The notes: a model not told the origin generated them from the sequence alone. A stretch of 64,000 nt of DNA from Pantoea vagans (GCF_004792415.1 NZ_CP038853.1:2542001-2606000), one strand, 5' to 3'; shown: positions 1-10,213, counted from the stretch's first letter. Translations and numbers: made by a program.

Positions 1-375
1 ACCTCGCTAACCCATTTCTTCACCGGAAAGCGCTGCATGCGCACTTTAGCTTTTTATTAATTAATATTGTAGCGAAGTCTGTTTAATTTCATCTGGCGCT
101 ATTTATTCCGTATTCCAGGCCTAATCCTATTTAGCCAGTCTTAATGATATCTCCGCGCTTATGAATTGATAAAAATTAACTTATTTTACAATCGATTACC
201 CGGTTAATTTGGCTTATATACCATTTTGTGTTTTTTTAATGTGCTGATAGATCGTTATGGAATTTGAAGTCGTTTATCCTTATCGGTAATTTCATTTGTA
301 ACAGTCAGACCTTTAATGGACCTGGCCAAAATTATAAAAAGACAATACACAGCAACCTCTAACGGGACAGATTAT
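1..375. other. AT-rich intergenic region, no gene seen
   Basis: The first 375 bases are clearly more AT-rich than the genes that follow and carry no convincing coding frame. They presumably hold the promoter of the small plus-strand gene that follows. I see no RNA gene or strong terminator here. The gene to the left is outside the window. Confidence 0.5.
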
Positions 376-642
376 ATGAACAAAGGTCTCTACTATTACG
401 TTACTATCAGCACCGATCAGGACAATTATCATTTTCTGCATCGAAAAGGGTGCAAACGCCTGCCAGATAAAGACGAGCTGATATTTATCGGCACGTTATA
501 TAATCTGAGTCAGGCACTTTCGATCGCCAGAATTAATTTTAAGAAAGTGAAGCCCTGTATAAAATGTTGTATCCGCTACTCCGCACCGGTGATTCATGAC
601 TCCGTCCAACCTGTTCTGCACTTCCCGCAAAAGATGATCTGA
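376..642 (+). CDS. Small protein with HxxxC...CxxC metal-site pattern
   Basis: An 88-residue protein of unknown function. It opens with Met-Asn-Lys then a YYYV strand, has a His-Arg-Lys-Gly-Cys segment near residue 22 and a Cys-Ile-Lys-Cys-Cys segment near residue 60, with an Ala/Leu-rich helix between. The layout (strand, HxxxC, helix, CxxC) matches a loosely defined group of small Ada-like metal-binding proteins, so a structural zinc site is inferred. An in-frame ATG at 316 would add 20 residues, but the shared part of the fold begins at 376 and both starts have weak ribosome sites. It stands alone upstream of msyB, separated from it by a perfect hairpin. The AT-rich setting suggests it may be a recent arrival. 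Confidence 0.55.
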   Translation: MNKGLYYYVTISTDQDNYHFLHRKGCKRLPDKDELIFIGTLYNLSQALSIARINFKKVKPCIKCCIRYSAPVIHDSVQPVLHFPQKMI

Positions 643-648
643 CCCTGG

Positions 649-677
649 CTGGCGGGAAATGGCTTATTTCCCGCCAG
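649..677. terminator. Perfect 12-bp hairpin between the small gene and msyB
   Basis: CTGGCGGGAAAT and ATTTCCCGCCAG form a perfect 12-bp stem around a 5-base loop seven bases after the stop of the upstream gene. There is no long T run on either side, so it is terminator-like or an RNA-stabilising hairpin. Confidence 0.5.
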
Positions 678-772
678 TTGCACCGCCCTGCCCTTTCCCT
701 CCTACAGATTTCGTCTATCCTTCACTGAAATCAAAACAATCCGTAGTTAATGAACCCGTAAGGAGAAGAGCG

Positions 773-1174
773 ATGAGCATGTACAGTACGTTAGAGGAAG
801 CGATTGATGCTGCACGTGAGGAGTTTCTCGCTAACAACCCTGAAGTGGATGAAGATGAAGCCTCAATCGGTCAGTTTGGTCTGCAGAAGTATGTGATGCA
901 GGACGGCGATATCATGTGGCAGGCTGAGTTCCTGGCAGATGAAGGTGATGCGGGTGAATGTCTGCCTTTCCGCAGTGGTGAAGGCGCACAGGCTATTTTT
1001 GATGCTGACTTTGATGAAGTGGAACTGCGTCAGGAGTGGCTGGCGGAAAATACGCTGCACGAGTGGGATGATGGCGAATTCCAGCTGGAGCCGCCGCTTG
1101 ACACCGAAGAGGGTGAAGCAGCGGCACAAGAGTGGGAGGATGATAACAGCGACTCCGATCGCAGTTATTCGTAA
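773..1174 (+). CDS. msyB: Acidic protein MsyB
   Basis: A 133-residue, strongly acidic cytoplasmic protein. It matches the E. coli MsyB sequence along its length (MxMYxTLEEAIDAAREEF start, EGECLP and NTLHEWD...FQLEPPLDTEEG blocks). In E. coli extra MsyB suppresses secY and secA defects; its molecular role is not settled. The start at 773 is chosen because AAGGAG lies about 8 bases upstream and the homologous N-terminus begins there; an earlier in-frame ATG at 659 sits inside the preceding hairpin. The C-terminus is somewhat longer than in E. coli, with an Asp/Ser-rich tail. Its last bases overlap the convergent yceK by 10 bp, the same neighbourhood as in E. coli. Confidence 0.93.
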   Translation: MSMYSTLEEAIDAAREEFLANNPEVDEDEASIGQFGLQKYVMQDGDIMWQAEFLADEGDAGECLPFRSGEGAQAIFDADFDEVELRQEWLAENTLHEWDDGEFQLEPPLDTEEGEAAAQEWEDDNSDSDRSYS

Positions 1175-1407
1175 GGACCGTGACTGGCATCCACCGGTAA
1201 CAATAGGGTGTCCATCACCAGGGACAGCGGCAGATCAAGGATGGTCAGTACCCGCCACCCACTGTCACGCACATCCCACTGCACGCCGGGATAATATTGA
1301 TTACCGTGCCCCTGTCCGGGCACGGTACGGCTGATAATACTGCCGCATCCGCTTAAACAGAGCACAGCCGCAACGATAACGCCTGTTTTTAATAACCCTT
1401 TCACCAC
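1165..1407 (-). CDS. yceK: YceK/YidQ family lipoprotein
   Basis: An 80-residue predicted outer-membrane or periplasmic lipoprotein. Residues 1-20 form a signal peptide ending in the lipobox L-S-G-C, followed by a short GSIISRTVPG segment and the conserved LDLPLSLVMDTLLLPVD stretch typical of the DUF1375 (YceK/YidQ) family. Function unknown in E. coli. It lies between msyB (convergent, 10-bp overlap) and the mdoGH operon on the same strand, as in other enterobacteria. A terminator separates it from mdoH, so it has its own transcription start around 1410-1500. Confidence 0.88.
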   Translation of the reverse strand: MVKGLLKTGVIVAAVLCLSGCGSIISRTVPGQGHGNQYYPGVQWDVRDSGWRVLTILDLPLSLVMDTLLLPVDASHGPYE

Positions 1408-1502
1408 TGATATCCGCCCTGAACAGCCGTTGAAATCGTCACGCGCTACCTGCGGTAGCGTCCAGCACTCAATTTATCATCCTGATGCTGTTTTAATCCG
1501 AT

Positions 1503-1530
1503 AAAAAAAGCGGCATCGCTGCCGCTTTTT
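1503..1530 (-). terminator. Rho-independent terminator of mdoGH
   Basis: AAAAGCGGCAGCGATGCCGCTTTTTT on the minus strand forms a GC-rich stem with A and T runs on the two sides. It starts five bases after the mdoH stop codon. Confidence 0.88.
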
Positions 1531-1534
1531 CAGA

Positions 1535-4087
1535 TTACGCGTTTTTTGCCAGCGCGTGAGGGTTGAGCGTGAGTTTCTGATAACTCTCTACCCACTGATG
1601 ATACTTGTCCGCATTTTCCCACAGTCGGGTGTGAACACGGGCCAGCACCACCGGATCGCTGATCAGCTGCAGACGCTGTTCACGACCCAGTTTATCCGGA
1701 GCATCGCTCAGCGCCTGATCCACACGGCGGTCACGCGCATAGTCCAGTAACTGACTCTGCCTGTGGCGCGATGTCGCCAGTGCCGTTGCCAGCGCGTTGA
1801 AGGCAGGATGGAACAGGGCATGCATAAAGCCATTTTCCAGCGCGCGTTCGCGGTTCAGCAGCACATAGCGATCGGTATCGACCAGCTCCTGCGGCGGCGA
1901 GTACTCTTCCGGGATCAGGAACAGTTTGGCTTTCTTGCTCTTAATCCCCAGGGTTGAGCGACTCGACATCACCGAAACAAACGGCGACAGGATCAGTGAG
2001 AAGACAATCGGAGCCAGCCACCACAGGAAGTTAAGATCCAGCAGTCCCATACCAATTGCCCATACCAGACCCAACGCCATCTGCGAACCGTGACGTTTAA
2101 ACGCCTCGCTCCATGGAGTGGCATCGTCATCACGCTGCGGTGAGTTCCAGACCACTTCCCAGCCGAGGAAAGCACTGACGACGAACACCGTATGGAACAG
2201 CATGCGCACCGGTGCCAGCAGCACCGAGAACAGCGTTTCCAGCACCAGTGATGCCAGCAGGCGCAGCGGACCACCGTAGGCCTTCGATCCTTTAAACCAG
2301 ATCAACACCACACTCAGCATCTTCGGCAGGAACAGCAGCACCATCGTGGTTGAGAACAGCGCTATCGCCAGCTCAGGACGCCACTGCGGCCAGACCGGGA
2401 ACAGCTGTCTGGGTTGCAGGAAGTAGGTCGGTTCCATCAGTGTATGCACCACCTGTAAGGCAGTGGAGAGCGCCAGGAACATGAACCACAGCGGAGCCGA
2501 CAGATAGGACATGACACCGGTCAGGAACACCGCACGGTGAACCGGGTGCATCCCTTTTACCAGGAACAGGCGGAAGTTCATCAGGTTACCGTGACACCAG
2601 CGGCGGTCACGCTTCAGCTCATCCAGCAGGTTCGGAGGCAGCTCTTCATAAGAGCCCGGCAGGTCATAAGCAATCCAGACGCCCCAGCCTGCACGACGCA
2701 TCAGCGCGGCTTCAACGAAGTCATGCGACATGATCGAACCGGCAAAAGAGCCTTCACCCGGTAACGGGGCCAGCGCACAGTGCTCAATAAAAGGTTTCAC
2801 GCGGATAATGGCGTTATGACCCCAGTAGTGAGACTCGCCCAACTGCCAGAAGTGCAGACCGGCCGTAAACAACGGACCGTAGACGCGGGTTGCGAACTGC
2901 TGACAGCGCGCATAGAGCGTATCCATACCTGAGGCTTTCGGCGACGACTGGATGATACCGGCATTCGGATTCGCATCCATCATGCGCACCAGACCGGTCA
3001 GACACTCACCGCTCATGACGCTATCGGCATCCAGTACGACCATGTAGCTGTAGTTGCTACCCCAGCGACGGCAGAAGTCATCGATGTTACCGCTTTTACG
3101 CTTCACACGACGACGACGGCGGCGATAGAAGATCTTGCCCGCCCCGCCAACATCCCGCACCAGTTCCATCCAGGCTTTCTGCTCGGCAATGGCGATATCC
3201 GCATCGTAACTGTCGCTGAGAATGTAGACGTCAAAATGTTCAGCGTTCCCGGTGCGAACCACGGACTCCCAGGTCGCACGCAGACCCGCATAAACACGCT
3301 CAACGTCTTCATTACAGATCGGCATAATCAGCGCGGTACGATGTTCCGGATTAAGCGGCTCATCTCCGACCGTTGAATACGAGATACTGTATTTGTCACG
3401 GCCAATCAGCAGCTGCAGGAAGCCCATCAGGGCGGTCCAGAAACCGGCTGAAACCCAGCAGAACAGGATAGCGAACAGGAACAGGATGCCGGTCTGCAAC
3501 ACATAGGGCAGGATCTGCATCACTGACTGCTGCCAGTTCTGATTGATCATCTCCATCGGGTCCAGCAGCGTCCAGCCCTGATAGGGCAGAATGCTCTTCA
3601 TGTACCAGGTGGCAACCACGGTCTGGAAAATGGTCAGGATCAGCAGGATGTAGCGGCGAATCGAACCGACATGACGCCACTTCTCTTCAGCACGCTGCTC
3701 TTCCGCATTGGCATAACGCGGCACCGATTTGTGACCACGCAGTGAGTCCCAGGCACGGGCAACCGGGTTGGTACGCCAGGCTTCCGGGAACATCAGTGAG
3801 CGTTTGACCTTCGGCATCGCTTTCAGAGTAGTGCGGTCGAGATAATCTTTACCTAACTGCTGACCGTCGGCCAGCGAATCGGGCCAGGCCATTTCGACCC
3901 GCGATGAGACCGATTTTAACGGCGCATCGTCGGGACGATCACTGGCTGCGACATCCCTGCCTAGCGCATCATGGATGAAGTGGAACTCGCCGGCATTCTG
4001 CAGTGAGACGCTCAGGCGGGCCTTCCCTGCCGCATCCAGCGGCAGAGATTCCACATAACGTTGAGGTGTAAAAGTGGATTTATTCAT
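1535..4087 (-). CDS. mdoH: Glucans biosynthesis glucosyltransferase H (OpgH)
   Basis: An 850-residue inner-membrane family 2 glycosyltransferase (E. coli 847) that makes the beta-1,2 backbone of osmoregulated periplasmic glucans from UDP-glucose and moves it across the membrane. Visible features: a cytoplasmic N-terminal region (in E. coli this part also touches FtsZ to couple cell size to nutrients), two TM segments near residues 140-225, a GT2 core with DADSVMSG as the metal-binding DxD region and RDRRWCHGN as the Q/RxxRW-type motif, and a block of TM segments from about residue 510 to 700. The start overlaps the end of mdoG by 8 bp, so translation is coupled. A strong terminator follows directly. 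Confidence 0.97.
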   Translation of the reverse strand: MNKSTFTPQRYVESLPLDAAGKARLSVSLQNAGEFHFIHDALGRDVAASDRPDDAPLKSVSSRVEMAWPDSLADGQQLGKDYLDRTTLKAMPKVKRSLMFPEAWRTNPVARAWDSLRGHKSVPRYANAEEQRAEEKWRHVGSIRRYILLILTIFQTVVATWYMKSILPYQGWTLLDPMEMINQNWQQSVMQILPYVLQTGILFLFAILFCWVSAGFWTALMGFLQLLIGRDKYSISYSTVGDEPLNPEHRTALIMPICNEDVERVYAGLRATWESVVRTGNAEHFDVYILSDSYDADIAIAEQKAWMELVRDVGGAGKIFYRRRRRRVKRKSGNIDDFCRRWGSNYSYMVVLDADSVMSGECLTGLVRMMDANPNAGIIQSSPKASGMDTLYARCQQFATRVYGPLFTAGLHFWQLGESHYWGHNAIIRVKPFIEHCALAPLPGEGSFAGSIMSHDFVEAALMRRAGWGVWIAYDLPGSYEELPPNLLDELKRDRRWCHGNLMNFRLFLVKGMHPVHRAVFLTGVMSYLSAPLWFMFLALSTALQVVHTLMEPTYFLQPRQLFPVWPQWRPELAIALFSTTMVLLFLPKMLSVVLIWFKGSKAYGGPLRLLASLVLETLFSVLLAPVRMLFHTVFVVSAFLGWEVVWNSPQRDDDATPWSEAFKRHGSQMALGLVWAIGMGLLDLNFLWWLAPIVFSLILSPFVSVMSSRSTLGIKSKKAKLFLIPEEYSPPQELVDTDRYVLLNRERALENGFMHALFHPAFNALATALATSRHRQSQLLDYARDRRVDQALSDAPDKLGREQRLQLISDPVVLARVHTRLWENADKYHQWVESYQKLTLNPHALAKNA

Positions 4088-5645
4088 TGGCAGGTAACTG
4101 ATAGCTCCAGGTTTCCGTCAATGTCTTGTCGCCGCTTACCAGGGCCGCACGCATTTCGGTGGACTGCTTGGTATCTTTCACACGCAGACGCAACACCAGA
4201 CGCCAGCCTTTGGTGACCGGGTTATAACGTACGCTCTGCTCAACCACATCGGCATTTTTGCCGACGCTGACCTGCGGTGCCACCTGGCTGTTTTCCGCCA
4301 TCTTGCTCATGTCTTTACCCACGAAGTCGATGGTGAAAGCCACGGTGCCATCCGGCTGACGCACGAGATTAGACTGCTTCACGTCACCCGCTGACCGGAG
4401 GGTGTTTTTAACCCAGGCCGTATCATCGGAGTGCAGCTGGTTTTCGTCGCGCGAGAAGTGCAGACGATATTTGAAGTTCATCTCTTTGCCAGGCTCTGGC
4501 AGCGTCTCCGGCGTCCAGAACGCAACGATGTTGTCGTTGGTTTCGTCTGCCGTCGGGATTTCAACCAGTTCAACCCGGCCTTTACCCCAGTCGCCGATTG
4601 GCTCAACCCAGCCGCTTGGACGCAGGTCATAGCGGTCATCAAGATCCTGATAGTTGTTAAAGTCACGCCCGCGCTGCAGCAGACCAAAACCTTTTGGATT
4701 TTCGATAGTGTAAGTGCTCACCGCCAGATGACGCGGGTTATTCAGGGGACGCCAAATCCACTCCCCGTTGCCATTGTGGATGGAGAGACCGTCCGAGTCG
4801 TGCAGTGCCGGACGGAAGTTGTTCACCGTGGATGGCTGATTCTGACCAAACAGGAACATACTGGTCAGCGGCGCAATACCCAGCTTGCCGACGTTATCAC
4901 GCAGGTAAACTTTTGACTGCACATCAACGGTTGATGCCTCACCTGGATGCAGCACAAAGCGATACGCACCCGCCGCGCGCGGCGAATCGAGCAGTGCATA
5001 AATCACCAGCTGTTTGTCCTGTGGTTTAGGACGCTGAATCCAGAACTCTTTGAAACGCGGGAACTCTTCACCGGACGGCAGTGCCGTATCGATGGCGAGT
5101 CCACGCGCCGACAGGCCATAAACCTGACCGGCACCGATCACCCGGAAGTAGCTGGCGCCCAGGAAGCTGGCGATCTCATCGTTTTTACCCTTGTTGTTCA
5201 GTGGATAAAGCACTTTGAAACCGGCAAAACCGAGGTTTTTCACCGCATCCGCGTCATGTTTTACATTACCGAAATTAAAATAATCGGGGTTGTATTTAAT
5301 CTCGCGCACCGCGCTGGCGGTCACTTCGTTAATCTGCACCGGGGTATCGAAGTACATGCCCTGATGATAGAACTCCAGCTTGAATGGCGTGCGCAGTTTG
5401 CCCCAATACGCTTTATCGTGGTTAAACTGGATCTGCTGATAATCAGCAAATTTCATTTCACGAAATTGAGAGGGTAAATTGCTTTTAGGCGCTTCGAAGC
5501 TTTTCCCTGCCAACGCTTTGGCTTGTTTTGCAACATCATCGATGTTAAACGCCCAACTGTTATTAGCGTACAACGCCAGCAGAACCGCAGTACCAATCCA
5601 GCGTACCTTCATCAGTCCGGCTTTATTTTTTTCTTTAGTCAGCAC
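4080..5645 (-). CDS. mdoG: Glucans biosynthesis protein G (OpgG), periplasmic
   Basis: A periplasmic protein required for beta-1,6 branching or maturation of osmoregulated periplasmic glucans. The mature part starts with [10 protein letters not shown] after a signal peptide ([20 protein letters not shown]) and carries the family blocks [18 protein letters not shown] and [12 protein letters not shown]. First gene of the mdoGH operon. Start: the GTG at 5645 has a strong AAAGGGGGGG ribosome site but adds 11 residues before the signal peptide; the ATG at 5612 matches the E. coli N-terminus but has a poor ribosome site. I keep 5645 and regard 5612 as an equal alternative. Confidence 0.96.
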   Translation of the reverse strand: MLTKEKNKAGLMKVRWIGTAVLLALYANNSWAFNIDDVAKQAKALAGKSFEAPKSNLPSQFREMKFADYQQIQFNHDKAYWGKLRTPFKLEFYHQGMYFDTPVQINEVTASAVREIKYNPDYFNFGNVKHDADAVKNLGFAGFKVLYPLNNKGKNDEIASFLGASYFRVIGAGQVYGLSARGLAIDTALPSGEEFPRFKEFWIQRPKPQDKQLVIYALLDSPRAAGAYRFVLHPGEASTVDVQSKVYLRDNVGKLGIAPLTSMFLFGQNQPSTVNNFRPALHDSDGLSIHNGNGEWIWRPLNNPRHLAVSTYTIENPKGFGLLQRGRDFNNYQDLDDRYDLRPSGWVEPIGDWGKGRVELVEIPTADETNDNIVAFWTPETLPEPGKEMNFKYRLHFSRDENQLHSDDTAWVKNTLRSAGDVKQSNLVRQPDGTVAFTIDFVGKDMSKMAENSQVAPQVSVGKNADVVEQSVRYNPVTKGWRLVLRLRVKDTKQSTEMRAALVSGDKTLTETWSYQLPANE

Positions 5646-5883
5646 ATCCCCCCCTTTCGTGTGCTTAAATCAAACCCGTTTATCTTAAAGGATTATTCGG
5701 TTTTCCGACAGCTTATGCGCAACATTGTTCCCGCATTTCGTCAGGCTTAACGCTACTTTTAGGACAATTAGACACTACGGATTCCACTGATAGTATACCC
5801 GGTTTATCCCAGGTAGAATTCTGCCCGAGCATAATCCGGTTTCAGGGTGAAACTGGCCAAACGTACTAACGAACTGGAACTTT
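5646..5883. promoter_or_regulatory. Divergent promoter region mdoG / mdoC
   Basis: This 238-bp gap separates mdoG (left) from mdoC (right) and must hold both promoters. mdoGH transcription falls at high osmolarity in E. coli. I do not see a clear consensus -35/-10 pair for either direction; a TAGTATAC stretch near 5790 is a possible -10 toward mdoC. Confidence 0.45.
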
Positions 5884-7026
5884 ATGAGTACTGTAAAACC
5901 TGAACGTGAATACTTCCTCGACTCCATCCGCGCGTATCTGATGTTACTGGGGGTGCCGTTTCACGTTTCCCTCATCTACTCAGCACAGAAATGGGCAGTA
6001 AACAGCCAGGAGGCCTCGTTATGGCTGACGCTGCTGAATGATTTTATCCATGCGTTTCGCATGCAGGTCTTTTTTGTCATCTCGGGCTATTTCTCCTACA
6101 TGCTGTATCTGCGCTATCAGCCACGCCGTTTCCTGAAGGTGCGTCTGGAACGCGTGGGGATACCGCTTCTCACCGCCGTTCCGCTGCTCACGCTGCCGCA
6201 ATTTTTCATGCTGAAAGCGTGGACAGATAAACTGGCTGACTGGCCCCGTTTCACGCCTTATCAGAAGTTTAATAACCTGATGTGGGAGCTGATTTCACAC
6301 CTGTGGTTCCTGGTGGTGCTGGTGATGCTGACTACGCTGGGCATGGTGACGTTCCGCTGGTTGCGCGATCAGCATCGCACCATTGATTACACGCGGGTTG
6401 GCTGGGGTGCACTGACCGCTGGCGTGCTGGCGTGGGCGCTGGTCTGGTGCGTGTTCCGCCGTCTGGTGTTTCTGTTCCAGCCCGCCTGGCTGATGGATGG
6501 CTTGTTCAATATCATCGTGATGCAGACACTTTTCTATCTGCCATTCTTTATGCTCGGGGCGCTGGCGTGGAAGCATCCACCGCTGAAGCAGCTGTTTGTG
6601 CGGTTTAATCCGGTGATGTGGATTGGCGCGGTGTTGATGTTTGTCGCCTACTGTACCAATCAGCGTCTGAGCAGCGGCGATGGCTGGTTATATGAGCTGG
6701 ATGCGATCATTACGACGCTGATGGGCCTCTGCATGCTGAACGTCTGCTTCTGCTTTGGTCACAAACTGCTGAACGCGCATTCACCGCGCATCATGTATCT
6801 GGTCAATGCGTCGCTGTTTATCTACCTGGTGCACCATCCGCTGACGCTGCTGTATGGCATTTATGTCACGCCGCGCATCGAAAACAACACGCTGGGCTTC
6901 TTCGTTGGCCTGTTGATGGTGTTTGGCATCGCGTTTCTGCTGTATGAGATTCACCTGCGCATCCCGCTGCTGCGGTTCCTGTTCTCCGGGAAGTTTGAGC
7001 GCAAACAGGCCAGACAAGGGAATTGA
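5884..7026 (+). CDS. mdoC: Glucans biosynthesis protein C (OpgC), succinyltransferase
   Basis: A 380-residue inner-membrane acyltransferase of the acyltransferase_3 family (E. coli 385) that adds succinyl groups to periplasmic glucans. It begins with [26 protein letters not shown], where the early Asp and the PFH histidine are the conserved polar residues of the family, and has about ten hydrophobic segments spread to the C-terminus. Divergent from mdoGH, the enterobacterial arrangement. A structured region with a terminator-like hairpin follows the gene. Confidence 0.95.
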   Translation: MSTVKPEREYFLDSIRAYLMLLGVPFHVSLIYSAQKWAVNSQEASLWLTLLNDFIHAFRMQVFFVISGYFSYMLYLRYQPRRFLKVRLERVGIPLLTAVPLLTLPQFFMLKAWTDKLADWPRFTPYQKFNNLMWELISHLWFLVVLVMLTTLGMVTFRWLRDQHRTIDYTRVGWGALTAGVLAWALVWCVFRRLVFLFQPAWLMDGLFNIIVMQTLFYLPFFMLGALAWKHPPLKQLFVRFNPVMWIGAVLMFVAYCTNQRLSSGDGWLYELDAIITTLMGLCMLNVCFCFGHKLLNAHSPRIMYLVNASLFIYLVHHPLTLLYGIYVTPRIENNTLGFFVGLLMVFGIAFLLYEIHLRIPLLRFLFSGKFERKQARQGN

Positions 7027-7152
7027 TGGTGTTATATACAGACAGCACAAAAACTTAAAGCGATGGGAGCAAACGCCAGTAGCAAAGCATAGCGGGCCAG
7101 GGACAATAACGCCGGGAGCGTTTTTGAACAACGCAACGCGTTGGCCCGGCAA

Positions 7153-7188
7153 CGGGCGCACCTCAGGGATGAGGTGCGTAATCGCCCG
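7153..7188. repeat. Nested dyad, probable dispersed intergenic repeat
   Basis: An outer CGGGCG/CGCCCG pair encloses GCACCTC-AGGGAT-GAGGTGC, giving a nested hairpin in the 3' region of mdoC. The form (short nested GC-rich dyads at a gene end) is that of REP/BIME-type elements. It looks like a repeat common in Pantoea and Erwinia gene ends, but that is memory and not shown by this window, which holds one copy. Confidence 0.4.
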
Positions 7189-7194
7189 CGCTGA

Positions 7195-7216
7195 GCCCGC
7201 CATGGATGGCGGGTTT
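7195..7216 (+). terminator. Terminator downstream of mdoC
   Basis: CCCGCCATGGATGGCGGG folds into a 6-bp GC stem followed by TTTTGCGTCTTT. It lies between the converging mdoC and clsC genes and probably ends mdoC transcription. Confidence 0.6.
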
Positions 7217-7272
7217 TGCGTCTTTGCGAAGGGCGTATGCTCCCTGAGCCCGCGCAGGGTCCATCCTGGATC

Positions 7273-8733
7273 TTACAGCAGCCACTCAATCGGCAGTCGC
7301 CATACCAATCGCACCTGCAGCCGTTGCCACCAGGAGCAGCCCGGCTCGTGCTTGTGCACGATCTGCTGCGGCTCATCCGGATACTCCAGCCAGTTTACCC
7401 GTCCCCACTTATCCAGCCGCAGTGTCCATGCCCGATCGCGCATCGACTGGCTGAAACGCTGATGCGTTTCTCCGGCCAGCGCTGCACTCTCGATAACCAG
7501 TCCCATCTCGGTATTCAGCACCGCTGAACGGGGATCAAAGTTAAACGAGCCGATAAACAACGTTTTTTGGTCCACCGAAAAGGTTTTGGCATGCAGGCTG
7601 GAGCCAGAGTTACCGGTTAAGCCCCGGTCGTGCGGGGCTTCAGGGACGCCCGCCTGCGGTTTCAGCTCATAGAGCGCAATGCCGTGGCGCAGCAGCTTTT
7701 TGCGCCATTTGGCGTAACCGGCATGAACAATCGACACATCGTTGGCCGCCAGCGAGTTGGTCAGAATGGCAATTTTCACCCCTTTGCGCTTCAGCGCCAG
7801 CAGTTGGGCGACGCCTGCGCGGGTTGGCACAAAGTAGGCCGAAATGATGTCGAACTGTTGTTGTGGCGTGCCAATCACCTCCAGCATCCGCTGCGGCAGC
7901 AGGCTTCTGGCGCGCGCTTTACCCAGCCCTTTACGCGGATCGTCACTCAGCAGGCGCGCTTTTGCCCAGGTCAGCGCCAGCGTCCCCTCTTCCAGCTCCT
8001 GCAGCAGCGATGAATTTTCCAGCCGCTGCAGGTAGCGCTGCACCGGTTCACTGTGACGCCATTCTGCTGGCAGACTCACACTGTCCTCTTCCGGCGCCTC
8101 GTCATCCAGCACCTTCTGCAGCGGCGACACCGGCTTACTGAGCCAGTAGCGCTCAAAATCCTCTGCAACCTCTTTCACCACCGGGCCAATCGCCATCACG
8201 TCGAGATCGGCAAACAGCGGTTCATTTCCGGTGCCGAAATATTCGTCGCCGATATTGCGCCCGCCGACCACGGTCGTCACGCCATCCACCGTAAAGCTTT
8301 TGTTGTGCATGCGGCGGTTCAGACGGGCAAAATCGGTGAGATAGCCCAGCGCTCGCAGGGTGCGAAACGAAAATGGGTTGAACAGCCGGACCTCAATATT
8401 GGGATGGCGATTAAGCTGGGCCAGCGTCTCATCCAGGCCCGGCGTATTATTGTCATCCAGCAACAGCCGTACCTTCACGCCGCGCCGGGCTGCTTCCAGT
8501 ACAGCGCTGAACAGCAGCCGGCCAGAGAGATCGTTTTGCCAGATGTAATACTGAATATCGAGTGAACGCTCCGCTTTCTGCATCAGCAGATAGCGGGCAG
8601 CAAAGGCATCCAGCCCGTCGCTCAGCTGATGGACACCGCTCAACCCCGGATGGCGCTGACACTGGGGCTCCAGCCGTGTTTCCAGCCAGCTGGTCTGTTC
8701 TGATGGCTGCGAGAGCTCAAACGCTTCGGTCAT
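7273..8733 (-). CDS. clsC: Cardiolipin synthase C
   Basis: A 486-residue phospholipase D superfamily enzyme that makes cardiolipin from phosphatidylglycerol and phosphatidylethanolamine at the inner membrane. Two HKD motifs are visible: HNKSFTVD at residues 143-150 followed by VGGRN, and HAKTFSVD near residue 380 followed by IGSFNFDPRS. Start at 8733: the frame stays open upstream, but CAGGGAA lies 7 bases before this ATG and the protein then has the family length. In E. coli clsC also sits beside mdoC; its usual partner ymdB is not next to it here. Confidence 0.93.
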   Translation of the reverse strand: MTEAFELSQPSEQTSWLETRLEPQCQRHPGLSGVHQLSDGLDAFAARYLLMQKAERSLDIQYYIWQNDLSGRLLFSAVLEAARRGVKVRLLLDDNNTPGLDETLAQLNRHPNIEVRLFNPFSFRTLRALGYLTDFARLNRRMHNKSFTVDGVTTVVGGRNIGDEYFGTGNEPLFADLDVMAIGPVVKEVAEDFERYWLSKPVSPLQKVLDDEAPEEDSVSLPAEWRHSEPVQRYLQRLENSSLLQELEEGTLALTWAKARLLSDDPRKGLGKARARSLLPQRMLEVIGTPQQQFDIISAYFVPTRAGVAQLLALKRKGVKIAILTNSLAANDVSIVHAGYAKWRKKLLRHGIALYELKPQAGVPEAPHDRGLTGNSGSSLHAKTFSVDQKTLFIGSFNFDPRSAVLNTEMGLVIESAALAGETHQRFSQSMRDRAWTLRLDKWGRVNWLEYPDEPQQIVHKHEPGCSWWQRLQVRLVWRLPIEWLL

Positions 8734-8888
8734 GAAAATTCCCTGTAAAATGCAGTTATTTTTATTATTCCCCGGCCCGGCGTCTGACGCCATACCTCTG
8801 CTCCGATTAAGTGAGCGGTCACGGGCGTTTTTTAGTCTAGACTTAACTGGACGATCTGTGACCGGCATTTGTCCGGCAGGAGAGGAAT

Positions 8889-10052
8889 ATGTCTCATCAA
8901 TCCCTTACAGATGCCCGCCAGCGCTACCATCCCAGCCTGTTTCGCAGCTTTTTCCAGGGCAGTTTCCCCTGCTCCACCGCCTGCCGTACGCCTGGGAAAC
9001 GTCTGGATATGGTGATCAGCAGCGGACACGATATGCTGCTGGAAAAAGATTATGCTGCGCTGGCTGAGCAGCATCTGCTCACCGCCCGCGACGGTGCGCG
9101 CTGGCATCTGATTGAAAAGATTCCCGGTCAGTATGACTGGCAGAGCTTTCTGCCCATGGTTGACGCCGCACGACGCCAGCAGATGGAGATCATCTGGGAG
9201 CTGGCGCACTTTGGTTATCCCGATCATCTTAATATCTGGAAAGCCGAATTTGTTGATCATTTTAGCCGGTTCGCCCGCGCGATGGCGCAACTGATGCGCG
9301 ACCAGGGCATTGAGCGCCCCTTTTTTACGCCGGTTAATCAAATCTCATTCTGGTCATGGGCTGGTGCGGATGTCGCCTGGTTTAATCCCCATGCCGCACA
9401 GCGTGGTAAAGAGCTGAAGCGCCAGCTGGTCCGCGCCTCGCTGGCGGCGATTCATGCGATTCGCGACGTCTATCCGGAGGCACGCTTTGTGCTGACCGAC
9501 CCGCTGGTTCAGATTGCCCATCATCCTGATAACCCGGACAGCAAGCCTTATGCCGATGCGCATCACCAGGCGCAGTTCGAAGCCTGGGATATGCTGGCCG
9601 GCCGCGTTGATAAGGAGTTAGGCGGCAGTGAAGATTGCCTGGATATCCTCGGTCTGAACTACTATCCCGACAACCATTGGTTTTTCCCCGATCAGCCGAT
9701 GTCACAGGAGGATCCGGTGCGCGAGCCGCTGCATATTCTGCTGGCGCAGTGCTGGCAGCGCTTCCGGCGTCCGATGCTGATTGCCGAAACCGGCGCAGAA
9801 GGTGATGCACGTGCGCCCTGGCTACAGGAGATCAGTGAAAATGTGGCGGTGGCGCTGGATCAGGGCATTGCGGTGGAGGGGATATCGCTCTATCCGGTGG
9901 TGGAATATCCCGCCTGGGCCGATGACCGGCGTTCGCCAGGTCCGCTGCTGGGATTAGCCGATCCCAATGGCAACCGGAACCTGCATGAGGCGTTAGCGCT
10001 GGTGTTGCGCAGTCAGCAGATTAAGTTTGCAACGCGTAATCAGACAGGCTGA
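8889..10052 (+). CDS. GH1-like glycosyl hydrolase fold protein with Gln at the acid/base site
   Basis: A 387-residue TIM-barrel protein related to family 1 glycosidases (COG2723-like). TPVNQISFW at 147-155 is the segment that reads NE in GH1 enzymes; here residue 151 is Gln (codon CAA at 9339-9341). IAETGAEGD at 298-306 carries the likely nucleophile Glu300, and DILGLNYYPDNHW is the usual barrel strand before it. Plant myrosinases also have Gln in place of the acid/base Glu. No signal peptide, so cytoplasmic. AGGAGAGG precedes the start. Divergent from clsC and convergent with a tiny membrane-protein gene. Substrate unknown; activity with this Gln is open. Confidence 0.7.
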   Translation: MSHQSLTDARQRYHPSLFRSFFQGSFPCSTACRTPGKRLDMVISSGHDMLLEKDYAALAEQHLLTARDGARWHLIEKIPGQYDWQSFLPMVDAARRQQMEIIWELAHFGYPDHLNIWKAEFVDHFSRFARAMAQLMRDQGIERPFFTPVNQISFWSWAGADVAWFNPHAAQRGKELKRQLVRASLAAIHAIRDVYPEARFVLTDPLVQIAHHPDNPDSKPYADAHHQAQFEAWDMLAGRVDKELGGSEDCLDILGLNYYPDNHWFFPDQPMSQEDPVREPLHILLAQCWQRFRRPMLIAETGAEGDARAPWLQEISENVAVALDQGIAVEGISLYPVVEYPAWADDRRSPGPLLGLADPNGNRNLHEALALVLRSQQIKFATRNQTG

Positions 10053-10213
10053 GACGGTGACTTTTTGGGGTGACAGGACTGAACATCGAGCGTGGGGTCG
10101 GCAGGATGACGAACGTCGGTCAGCCAGACCATCGTAAACAGGAAGGTCACCCCGATCAGGCAGGCAGCCAGTAAACCGATAATTGCGATTAATTTATCAT
10201 CTCCGGAGTCCAT
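10040..10213 (-). CDS. Small single-TM protein, 57 aa
   Basis: A 57-residue reading frame starting MDSGDDKLIAIIGLLAACL, with one hydrophobic helix at about residues 8-31 and a polar, Pro-rich C-terminus. The start has an excellent ribosome site (AAGGAGAAGG, 3 bases before ATG). The end overlaps the convergent GH1-like gene by 13 bp. It follows another tiny TM gene on the same strand, 40 bp apart. Family unknown to me; the acidic head suggests an N-in or N-out bitopic peptide, which the sequence alone cannot decide. Confidence 0.6.
   Translation of the reverse strand: MDSGDDKLIAIIGLLAACLIGVTFLFTMVWLTDVRHPADPTLDVQSCHPKKSPSQPV

Noticed and set aside
4947-5477. Long plus-strand open frame (176 codons) across mdoG
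   Set aside because: It lies fully antisense to a gene of certain identity, has no ribosome site and no known protein pattern; a product of codon bias.
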